Assembly: GCF_007744075.1 (NCBI RefSeq)
Contig: NZ_CP036266.1
Span: forward strand, 6,375,248-6,439,247
Reading direction: 5' to 3'
Length of the DNA: 64,000 nt
Source of the DNA: Gimesia chilikensis
Lineage (GTDB): Bacteria > Planctomycetota > Planctomycetia > Planctomycetales > Planctomycetaceae
The notes under the pieces were generated by a model, which did not search any database, had not been told where the DNA came from, and was given only the letters and a program-made list of their open reading frames with translations. Shown piece after piece: positions 37,673 through 45,400 of this stretch. The position numbers and the translations under genes are program-made. How positions within the stretch are numbered: position 1 is the stretch's first letter; every line of letters starts with the position of its first letter.

Positions 37673-38321
37673 CACTTCAGGAATGCTCGAGAATGAAGAT
37701 GAGCTGGAGAGTGTTCTGCGCGAATATTTCCAGCAGGAAATGCCTCCTGAATTGCAGGAGTTATCCGAACTCACTGATGAAGAATTCGAAGCGCATTACC
37801 AAAAGTTGCGCGCCGAAGAGAATTCTGTTTCCGTGGCGCAGGAACCCGCGTCTCGTCGTGGCTTTCAGTTGGGATTGCTGGTATCTGCTCTCTCGATCTG
37901 CCTCATGGCGGGACTGGCCAGCCTCTTTATGCAGAAGACTCCCGATGAGTCGGGACTGACAAATCAGCCGACCGCTGAACTGAACATACAACCCGAAATT
38001 GAAAAACCGGTCGTAGCGACCATTCCAGAGATTGAGCCGGATACACTGGCAGTTCTGGATCAGGGAGAGACTCCCCTGGAGATGACCCCTGAAGTAAATG
38101 ACAACATCAAAGAATCGATTGATATCACACTTTATAATACGGAACTCGGTCCGGTAGAACAGCGAACTGAATTGTCGTGGACAAACATCACTGTTGAAAA
38201 TCCGGAAACTGGTTCCCACGTCAAGATGTCAATGCCTGAGCTCACCATTGATTTTGTGCCTGTCAACAAAGCCGGTCTGTCACTGATTGGTGATGAAATT
38301 GAGAGTCACGAGCAGCAGTAA
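37659..38321 (+). CDS. Probable membrane anti-sigma factor
   Basis: 220 residues. The N-terminal ~70 residues are acidic and helical (EDELESVLREYFQQEMPPEL...ELTDEEFEAHYQKLRAEE), then one membrane helix GLLVSALSICLMAGLASLFM, then a ~120-residue exported region of low complexity and unknown fold. There is no HxxxCxxC zinc anti-sigma motif. The assignment as anti-sigma rests on topology and on the 14-base overlap with the ECF gene. The frame opens at 37629, but that would lie deep in the sigma gene; the ATG at 37659 is preferred. It presumably holds the sigma factor at the membrane until an envelope signal arrives. Confidence 0.7.
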   Translation: MKPYDTSGMLENEDELESVLREYFQQEMPPELQELSELTDEEFEAHYQKLRAEENSVSVAQEPASRRGFQLGLLVSALSICLMAGLASLFMQKTPDESGLTNQPTAELNIQPEIEKPVVATIPEIEPDTLAVLDQGETPLEMTPEVNDNIKESIDITLYNTELGPVEQRTELSWTNITVENPETGSHVKMSMPELTIDFVPVNKAGLSLIGDEIESHEQQ

Positions 38322-38439
38322 CAACTGTTGCAATCAATGAGCTGATAAAGCGGAATAAGTAGGAATTTAACGGGCCACAAAAAGGATGTTCGCAGCCGGG
38401 CCGGAATTTTAGTATTTTCCGGTACGAGGAAGGTCTTTT

Positions 38440-39660
38440 TTGAAACAAATCCAAGGCATTACAATGAAACAGTTTCGATGGTTCTTTTTGAGCGGGCTGA
38501 TTACGTCTCTGATTGCCATTCAGACATCCGTTGCTGATGAGACTCCCCTGCAGGCACCAAAACCAGGGCAACCTCAGTCTCTCCAGCAAAACCCCACTCT
38601 GAATCCAGCGCCGTCTACGTCAACAGATGCAGCGGGCCCGCAGGGAAAGTTCCGGGTTACTACGCGCTCAACCGGCGAGACCGAAATGCGGAACTTCGTG
38701 GGTGTCGTCACGGAACCGATCCCAGCTTACCTGGAGGCCCAGCTACACGACATGCTGACAGCAGGACAGGGAATCGGTATCAAGATGGTTGTGCCAGATT
38801 CTCCTGCTCAACAGGCAGGTCTCAAACCATTTGATGTGCTAACGAGCTACAACGGCAAAGCCATCACCTCATCTGATATTTTAAGGAAGTTTGTCCTCGA
38901 TTCAGACAAGGGTGAGACCATCCAGCTGGAAGTCATCCGCGCGTCTCGAAAACAGACAGTCGAACTGACCCTGACTCAGAAACTGTTTCGCTACTACAAG
39001 TTTCAGGTCACTCCACTCGGTCAGAAACCACAACTGGCGGACAATAACCAAAAGAGCAAACCGAAAAAACCAGATACCGGCAAAGATGCACCCATTGCAG
39101 CCCGTTCAACGGAAACGGATCCCCTTGGAAGAAAAGAACCACTTAACTTTAACTCGCCAACCACGATCAGCACCCACAACCTTTGTCTGCTGTTTGTAGG
39201 TAAAGCCAAAGGGGATTATTCTGTCGAAGTCAATTACCAGGATGAGACCGAGACTCTGCAGTCTTATCACTTCGCTGGCAATCCCCGGGAAATCACCGAA
39301 CAGATCGTCGACCTGCCTGAAAACGTGCAGTTAATCATCAACGAACGCCTGAAAGAGCTGAAGCTGGCACTGCAGGGCAAAGCCAGTTTTCGGTTGCAGA
39401 TCAAACCACATATGCAGGGGAAAGATCGCTTTACCCGCGTACTGTTGAGCCGGGCGACCAAAGAGAAGTCGGTTCGCATGGTTGAACTGGACCATCCGCT
39501 GGGAAACAGACCGAGTCTGAATGTCAATCAGATTCTGGGGAATCAGGTCTTCACGAATGAACTGGAACAACTGACACCAGCGATCCAGGAACAGATTCGC
39601 ACCATGCTGCATCGCATCCGGATTCCCACCATCCGGGTCCATGCAGACAGCCCGATCTAA
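38440..39660 (+). CDS. Exported PDZ-domain protein
   Basis: 406 residues from a TTG start. GAGGAAGG at 38426-38433 is six bases before TTG 38440, whereas the in-frame ATG at 38464 has only a weak AAGG, so the TTG is preferred; both give a signal peptide (WFFLSGLITSLIAIQTSVADE). A single PDZ domain spans about 100-165 (GIGIKMVVPDSPAQQAGLKP then FDVLTSYNGKAI). A linker rich in K, P and D follows, then a C-terminal domain of unknown fold. There is no serine-protease domain, so this is not a DegP/DegS homologue. It lies 118 bases after the anti-sigma gene and could be in its regulon. A terminator follows at 39691. Confidence 0.8.
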   Translation: MKQIQGITMKQFRWFFLSGLITSLIAIQTSVADETPLQAPKPGQPQSLQQNPTLNPAPSTSTDAAGPQGKFRVTTRSTGETEMRNFVGVVTEPIPAYLEAQLHDMLTAGQGIGIKMVVPDSPAQQAGLKPFDVLTSYNGKAITSSDILRKFVLDSDKGETIQLEVIRASRKQTVELTLTQKLFRYYKFQVTPLGQKPQLADNNQKSKPKKPDTGKDAPIAARSTETDPLGRKEPLNFNSPTTISTHNLCLLFVGKAKGDYSVEVNYQDETETLQSYHFAGNPREITEQIVDLPENVQLIINERLKELKLALQGKASFRLQIKPHMQGKDRFTRVLLSRATKEKSVRMVELDHPLGNRPSLNVNQILGNQVFTNELEQLTPAIQEQIRTMLHRIRIPTIRVHADSPI

Positions 39661-39690
39661 GCTGATTAGAAACAGCAGGAACAAACAATT

Positions 39691-39729
39691 CAGGCAGCTG
39701 ATTCCACAGGGAACCGGCTGCCTGTTTTT
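39691..39729 (+). terminator. Intrinsic terminator after the PDZ gene
   Basis: CAGGCAGC (39691-39698) pairs with GCTGCCTG (39717-39724), extended by a T-G and a G-C pair, and is followed by T5 (39725-39729). Confidence 0.8.
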
Positions 39730-39753
39730 GATTGTTTCTAGTCGCAGTTAATC

Positions 39754-40296
39754 TTATAGAAAACCGCGACGTCGCTGGCTGCTGTACCGCTGCAGCGAAT
39801 CTTCGATGATCGGAAACGCTTCCGAGGCCGCCTGAAATTCTTCGACCTCAACCGTCTTTCCTTCCAGCATTTTGTAATCCTGGAAGAAGCGTCTGAGCAT
39901 GGCCAGACGATGCGGTGGTAGTTCAGAAGCATCAGTATATGGATTGTATTCCGGATCATTCACGGCGACCGCCAGAATTTTATGGTCTGGTTTGCCGCTG
40001 TCGATCATGGTCATCACCCCGATAGCCCGGGCATCCAGAATTGTCAGGGGGTCTACAGGTTCCTGACAGAGTACCAGAACGTCCAAAGGGTCGTCGTCTT
40101 CAGCCAGAGTCTGGGGAATGAACCCATAGTTGGCGGGATAATGGACTGCTGAGTAGAGCATCCGGTCCAGCCTGAGCAGGCCCGTGCCTTTGTCTAACTC
40201 ATATTTCACTTTGGAAAAAGTAGGAATTTCGATAACGGCCGTGAAATCGCGAGGCAGGTTTTGCCCCGGAGTCACATCGTGCCAACAGTGGGTCAC
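39754..40296 (-). CDS. ppa: Family I inorganic pyrophosphatase
   Basis: 180 residues, the usual size of soluble family I pyrophosphatases, which hydrolyse PPi to two phosphates in the cytosol with Mg2+. Typical segments are [40 protein letters not shown] with the metal-binding D-x-D-P-x-D signature, and [15 protein letters not shown] near the C-terminus. The catalytic acids and lysines (ExPxxSKxKYE, DDDPLD, D in VNDPEYN, K in KMLEGK) are all present. Convergent with the PDZ gene and separated from it by a terminator. Confidence 0.95.
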   Translation of the reverse strand: MTHCWHDVTPGQNLPRDFTAVIEIPTFSKVKYELDKGTGLLRLDRMLYSAVHYPANYGFIPQTLAEDDDPLDVLVLCQEPVDPLTILDARAIGVMTMIDSGKPDHKILAVAVNDPEYNPYTDASELPPHRLAMLRRFFQDYKMLEGKTVEVEEFQAASEAFPIIEDSLQRYSSQRRRGFL

Positions 40297-40358
40297 TGCT
40301 ATTCTCCTGAATTATGGCTGAATAGTATCAAGAATCAGCTGAAGTTGCGCAACATCAA

Positions 40359-40871
40359 CTAATTCACTTTAAAGAGTTCCACTTTGAAATGCAGAGTGGC
40401 ATTACCGGGAATCACTGGTGGAGCACCAGCGGCACCATAGCCCAGTTCCGGCGGAATGACCAGTTCGACCTCTCCCCCTTCACCGATGAGTTGAAGACCT
40501 TCGGTCCAACCGGGAATTACACCGTTGAGAGGGAATGAAATTGTCTCGCCCCGTTTGTAGGAGCTGTCAAATTCGGTACCATCTTCCAGAGTGCCCCGGT
40601 AATGAACGGTCACCTGATCCTGCGGACCGGGCTTGGTGTCATTTCCTTCACGCACGATACGATACTTGAGTCCGGAGGCGGTTGCTGAATATCCGGGGTT
40701 TGCTTCGTCTGCCACGGCTACTTCCATTTCTGTTTGCTCATTGTCTGCTGGACTGACTTGCGCTGAGGCAGCCGGGGGATCAACCTGTTCTCCCTGGCGA
40801 ACATAATTACTACAGCCAGTGGCTGTCAGGCAGATCAGACTGCATCCCAATAAAAATCGTGATTTTTTCAT
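40359..40871 (-). CDS. FKBP-type peptidyl-prolyl isomerase, lipoprotein
   Basis: 170 residues. A lipoprotein signal peptide ends in LTATGC (Cys about residue 20), followed by a ~50-residue linker and one complete FKBP domain (about 75-170). That domain carries the conserved VTVHYRGTLEDGTEFDSSYK, FPLNGVIPGWTEGLQLIGEG and IPPELGYGAAGAPPVIPGNA, with the aromatic and Asp residues of the active site intact. It would catalyse prolyl isomerisation of exported proteins at a membrane. It is the first of three PPIases of different families between here and 49191. Confidence 0.92.
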   Translation of the reverse strand: MKKSRFLLGCSLICLTATGCSNYVRQGEQVDPPAASAQVSPADNEQTEMEVAVADEANPGYSATASGLKYRIVREGNDTKPGPQDQVTVHYRGTLEDGTEFDSSYKRGETISFPLNGVIPGWTEGLQLIGEGGEVELVIPPELGYGAAGAPPVIPGNATLHFKVELFKVN

Positions 40872-41150
40872 AGGTTGATTACCTTTGTATCAGGCAAATA
40901 ATAATACTGCGGGCCTATTCACAGAATTGCCTCTGAGCGATAACATAACGCATAGGACTATCGGTTGCACCACCAAGCTGTCCTAGTTTAGTGGACTTCA
41001 GAAAAGATTATGGGATTCTGATGTCTGCCGGCAATCCGGGCACTGATTCTGGAGTTGCAGGAGAAATCGATCCTGCGTCCGCGTTCTCATACGTTTCTGG
41101 CAGGTCATTCCCCGTAAAAGACCACCATTTCAGCACGAAAACCTTGGAAG

Positions 41151-41573
41151 ATGATTGACCAGATAGAGATTCGCCCTGCTAAACATGAGGATATCACCCC
41201 GCTCTCCGAATTCATTATCCCTTTCGTAGAGCAAGGCAAGATTCTGCCACGGACCTCAGAAGAACTGGACGAACTGGTTGAAACCGGATTTGTGGCGATT
41301 GAAGCAGGTACTGAGATAGTTGGATTTGCATCCCTGGAAATCTATTCTCGTAAACTGGCAGAAATCCGCAGTCTGGTAGTAGCAGATCACCGCCAGGGAA
41401 TTGGAGTAGGGAAAAAGCTGGTCTCCGCATGTGTTGATCGCGCACGACAGCGGAACATCCTGGAAGTGATGGCAGTGACATCTTCAGACGTATTCTTCCG
41501 AAGCTGTGGGTTTGATTTCACGTTGCCTGGTGAGAAAAAAGCGCTGTTCATCCAGCCGCATCTGACGGAATAA
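41151..41573 (+). CDS. GNAT N-acetyltransferase, ArgA-like
   Basis: 140 residues forming one GNAT domain. The opening IEIRPAKHEDITPLSEFI, the PRTSEELDELVETGFVAIEA block, the acetyl-CoA loop SLVVADHRQGIGVGKKLVSA (R/Q-x-x-G-x-G) and the end VFFRSCGFD resemble the acetyltransferase half of N-acetylglutamate synthase (ArgA). A stand-alone GNAT of this kind can act in arginine synthesis, but another substrate is possible because no arg gene is nearby. It converges on the cyclophilin gene with an 8-base gap. Confidence 0.8.
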   Translation: MIDQIEIRPAKHEDITPLSEFIIPFVEQGKILPRTSEELDELVETGFVAIEAGTEIVGFASLEIYSRKLAEIRSLVVADHRQGIGVGKKLVSACVDRARQRNILEVMAVTSSDVFFRSCGFDFTLPGEKKALFIQPHLTE

Positions 41574-41581
41574 ACCCCCAA

Positions 41582-42208
41582 TCAGCGTTTCCCGTTTTTC
41601 ACGACTGACGCTTTGATAATGTAATCCAGTCGAGGAAATTCGCGTTTCAGGTAGGCATTACCTTCAAGCTGAAGTCGTGACTGCGAGGGACCACGTCCTC
41701 GAGGTGCAGCCTCTCCGTAGCCGTTATACAGCGTATCCACTACGCGCATGCCTTCCGGGGAAATATAGCCAAAGGGAGCGAACCCCATCTGATCCAGCCG
41801 CCGGTTATCCTGAAAATTGATGAAGAGCTGAGTGGTTCTGGAATTAGGAGCTCCCGTTTTCGCGAACGTCACATAGCCCCGCAAATTGGATTTGGCCACC
41901 GGATCATCCTGAATGGTCTGATCCCGCCACTTGGCCTGCGTTTCGGGATCGCCGTTGATACCCACCTGGGCCATGAAACCTTCAATCACCCTGAAGAAAG
42001 CACACTGGTTGTAAAAGCCTGAGTTTACCAGTTCATAGAAACGGTCTGCGCCGTGAGGGCTCCACCTGCGTTGCACATCGATGTAAAATGTCCCTTTGGT
42101 GGTCTCCATCTTCACCTGATAGGTTGCTGGTGCCTCTGCCAGGCAACTCGAAGCGCCCAGCATTACCGTAGCTACCATTATCCAGACCAATGTGAATAAG
42201 ATTTTCAT
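41582..42208 (-). CDS. Exported cyclophilin-type peptidyl-prolyl isomerase
   Basis: 208 residues with a signal peptide (WIMVATVMLGASSCLAEAPA). The cyclophilin core includes TTKGTFYIDVQRRWSPHGAD, YNQCAFFRVIEGFMAQVGIN, where FxRVxxGFMxQ carries the catalytic Arg, RGYVTFAKTGAPNSRTTQLF and FINFQDNRRLDQMGFAPFGY. The Trp and Gln positions of classic cyclophilins are only partly kept, so cyclosporin sensitivity cannot be predicted. It would fold or chaperone exported proteins. GAGGGA seven bases upstream fixes the ATG. It lies downstream of the secretin gene on the same strand, beyond a terminator. Confidence 0.9.
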   Translation of the reverse strand: MKILFTLVWIMVATVMLGASSCLAEAPATYQVKMETTKGTFYIDVQRRWSPHGADRFYELVNSGFYNQCAFFRVIEGFMAQVGINGDPETQAKWRDQTIQDDPVAKSNLRGYVTFAKTGAPNSRTTQLFINFQDNRRLDQMGFAPFGYISPEGMRVVDTLYNGYGEAAPRGRGPSQSRLQLEGNAYLKREFPRLDYIIKASVVKNGKR

Positions 42209-42359
42209 CGCAACATCCCTCTTGCTTGTCTCTATGAAATTGCAGGGTCTCTCACGGCTCAGTGAAGCGTTCAGTCTAATCCATTTACCACAGATTTCAC
42301 AAGAGGGTTTCGAAAGGCAGCATCCAACACAACTACTGGAGTTGAACTGCGATTAATAG

Positions 42360-42401
42360 AAAAAAGCCGCCGCGAATCAGGGGGGGAGAATTCGCGACGG
42401 C
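42360..42401 (-). terminator. Intrinsic terminator of the secretin transcript
   Basis: On the minus strand a 12-bp stem with one mismatch (plus-strand 42366-42377 with 42390-42401) is followed by T6 (42360-42365). It is the last of four successive hairpins after the secretin stop. Confidence 0.85.
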
Positions 42402-42409
42402 CAGAGCCC

Positions 42410-42488
42410 GGGGCTGCTGACGATCAGCCCCTCTGCAGATCCCGCGATCTGCAATTTCCAGGAATCGCCCGATTTCTCAGGCGATTCC
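42410..42488 (-). repeat. Three tandem perfect hairpins in the secretin 3' region
   Basis: Between the secretin stop at 42498 and the terminator are three perfect inverted repeats: GGAATCGCC/GGCGATTCC (42461-42469 and 42480-42488), TGCAGATC/GATCTGCA (42434-42441 and 42446-42453) and GGGGCTG/CAGCCCC (42410-42416 and 42425-42431). None has a T-run of its own. They could protect the long secretin mRNA from 3' decay or bind a protein; this is inference. Confidence 0.7.
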
Positions 42489-42497
42489 TATTTCCTT

Positions 42498-45400
42498 TTA
42501 ATATCCGAGGAGAGCTTCCTCTTCTTCTTCCTGAATGATGATTCGTGGTGTGACCATCATCATCAGGCTTTCGGTTTCACGACCAACCCCGGTGTTCTTG
42601 AACAGACGGCTGACATACGGCAGCTTGTTCAGGATCGGGACACCAGCCATGCTGCGTCCTTCGCGGAGTCGTTTGACGCCACCCAGGAGAACAGTACCAC
42701 CATCGGGCACACTCACAGTCGTGGTGACAGTCACCTGTTCCACCACAGGCTGCTGAATGGTTGTGGTTCCCAGACCACCGCCACCATTCTGGCCCTGCTG
42801 GCCTTGCTGGCCCTGTTGGCCCTGCTGACCTGTCTGGCCGCCAGCACCACCACCGCCGCCGATACCACCGATACCACCCAGGCCGGCACCAACCCCGTTT
42901 CCGAAGTTACCACCACCCTGTTGACCGAGCTGACCACCCTGCTGGCCTTGTTGCCCCTGCTGACCCTGCTGGCCACCAGTGGTTCCACCCTGGAAGGAGA
43001 AGGTAAAGACGTCGGTCACGTTGGTGAAGTTCGGATTGACTGAGAGTCTTACATAACGGCGGTCTGCTGAGATCACAGCTGACACAGTCAGTGAGACCCC
43101 TTCAGGAATGTTCGCGATGATCGGCGTGAATCCGACTGAGAAGTTACCCACGGTGGGCACCAGGCTGATCACGAAGGGTCGCGATACGTTACTGGTCACA
43201 AAGGCGACCTGACCGTTGAACAATGTCACTTTCGGAGCGAACATCAGGTTCGATCGTTCATCTGCCTGAGCGGCGTTGATGAAGAAGAAGGCTTCGATGT
43301 CACTCAGAATTGCCAGACCCACGTTTACACCAGCGTTCGCATTGAAGCTGCCGAATTCAGGTACACCGATTTCGAATGATCCCTGACGGAACTGCACATC
43401 CAGGTCTGGTGTGAAGGATTCCGGAGAGTCCATACCGACAATCGTACCTTTCTTGGGCCAGTTGTCGAAGTTGAGCAGGGTTCGTGAAGGTGGGTTACTG
43501 AAAGGTGCAACACCCTGACCACCGGTCTGACCAGAAGACGTGTTCTGTCCCTGCTGGCCACCGCCCTGGTTGTTATTGTTATTACCTCCGCCACCGCCAC
43601 CGTTCTGGTTAGTGCTGTTCAACAGGTTAACCTGACCGAAGGCAGGAACCGGGTTCCCGTTGTTGTCAACGGTTGGACCGCCGACGGTATCAGCTACGTT
43701 GAAGTCGAAGTCGACACCAATTCGCTCGAAGAAGCGGTCGGAGACGGTTACAAAGCGGACTTCAATGGTGACCTGCAGGTCCTGCAGACGTCGCAGCTGT
43801 TCCAGCAGGTTGGCGATTTCATCGTGTACTTTCTGTGTCTGACGAATCACCAGACTCAGAGTTGTTTCAAACGGACGCACGCTGCCTGCTCCACCGATTT
43901 CTTCCCAGGAATCGGGCTCGACAGTGGAGACAATCAGTTCGGTCAGTGAATCGAAGTCAATGTTTGATCCACCACCGGCAACCTTCGAAGTCGGAGCATT
44001 ACCGGACCAGGGATTGGCACCGGGAACACCACCAATCAGCGGATCAGCAACCTGGAAGTTACCGGGAGTCGACTGATTACCGCCGATACCGGATCCAAAG
44101 CTGACTGCACCCATTTGACTGTAAGGGTTGCTGGCCATGCTGCCGTTTGCAGCGAAGTTAGGAATCGGAACCACCAGGTCAGCCACAGGGTAGGTCATTG
44201 TTTTCAATGTACCCTGCTGACGAATACGGCTGGTGATCTTCAATACTTCGTTATCAATTGTGTAAGACAGGTTCAGTGGTTCCAGGAGCAGGTTCAGGGC
44301 ACTCCGCAGTTTGATGCCGTTCACATTGATCGTGACGGGTGCGTCGGTGGTTACCCCTTCCTCTTCCAGTCCCAGGCTGTCCAGGAAGATGTTAATCCCG
44401 GTCAGTGCCTGAATCTTATTCATCACGTTCGACAGCGGTTCGCCTTCGAATGCGAGGTTCACTGGACGATCCAGGCTCTCCTCGATCTGAATTTCGCGTT
44501 CCGTTTTCTGGTTGTGATTCTTAGCGTGATATTTTTCACGACGTTTGGTTAATTCAGCCCACTCTTTGGCATCCTTTCCAAACTTGATATCGGGAGTGTA
44601 GGCATCAGCCAGTGCTTCTTCTACATCGTTCAGCTGATTCCAGACATTCTGTTCTTTACGATCACGCATGGAGTTGTTGGATTCTTCGCGACGCAGGAAG
44701 CGAGATTTCCATTCCATGGTGACGGTGACAGGGTTCTGCGGATCCAGATCTTTGGCCTGTTTAGCAACCACTTCTGCTTCCGCATAGCGTCGCTGATCGA
44801 TCAGTTCGTTGAACTTTTCTACCAGGTCGGCCAGTTCCTGTTCGACGCGAATCTTATTTTTGATACGTCGGTTGATATACTCTTCAACTTCTTCGTTCTT
44901 CTTCTTCAGTTCTTCCAGCGGAGCAACCTGTTTGCGGAAAGAATCGATTGAAGTACGAGTACGCTGCAGCGAGCCGATCAGTGCCTGAGTCGATTTCTGA
45001 TTCAGGCTGGAGCTTTCGACTTTAGCCATAGTCTGGTCGATAATTCCCAGAGCTTCGGTCGGAGCAGATTCCCGCATTCTTTCAGCTTTGAAGATGGCAT
45101 TCAGAACTTCTGAACGAAGTCGGCTGAATTCGATCGCCTGTTTCTGTTCAACCAGATCAATGTTGCTGGGCTGATCAGAGGCGGCTCCCGGTACATCGGT
45201 TGAGGTCTGGCTGGCAACCTGACGAATCTTGTCAGTTCGTGAAGGAGCCAGTTCTCGGACTGCATCCTGCAACTGCTGTGCACGATGAGTGTCAAGTTTT
45301 TCACCAGACTGGTAAGCAGCCAGGAATGCCTGATAAGCGGCACCACGGTCGCCTTCAGACAGTCGCTGCATACCAAGGTTATACAGTTCCAGAGCAGAGG

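Noticed and set aside
38440-39660. DegP/DegS-type protease
   Set aside because: Only a PDZ domain is present; there is no trypsin-like domain or GNSGG motif.
42780-42990. Repetitive CTGCTGGCC-like DNA as a CRISPR or satellite array
   Set aside because: The repeats keep the secretin reading frame on the minus strand and encode Gly/Gln triplets; there are no spacers.
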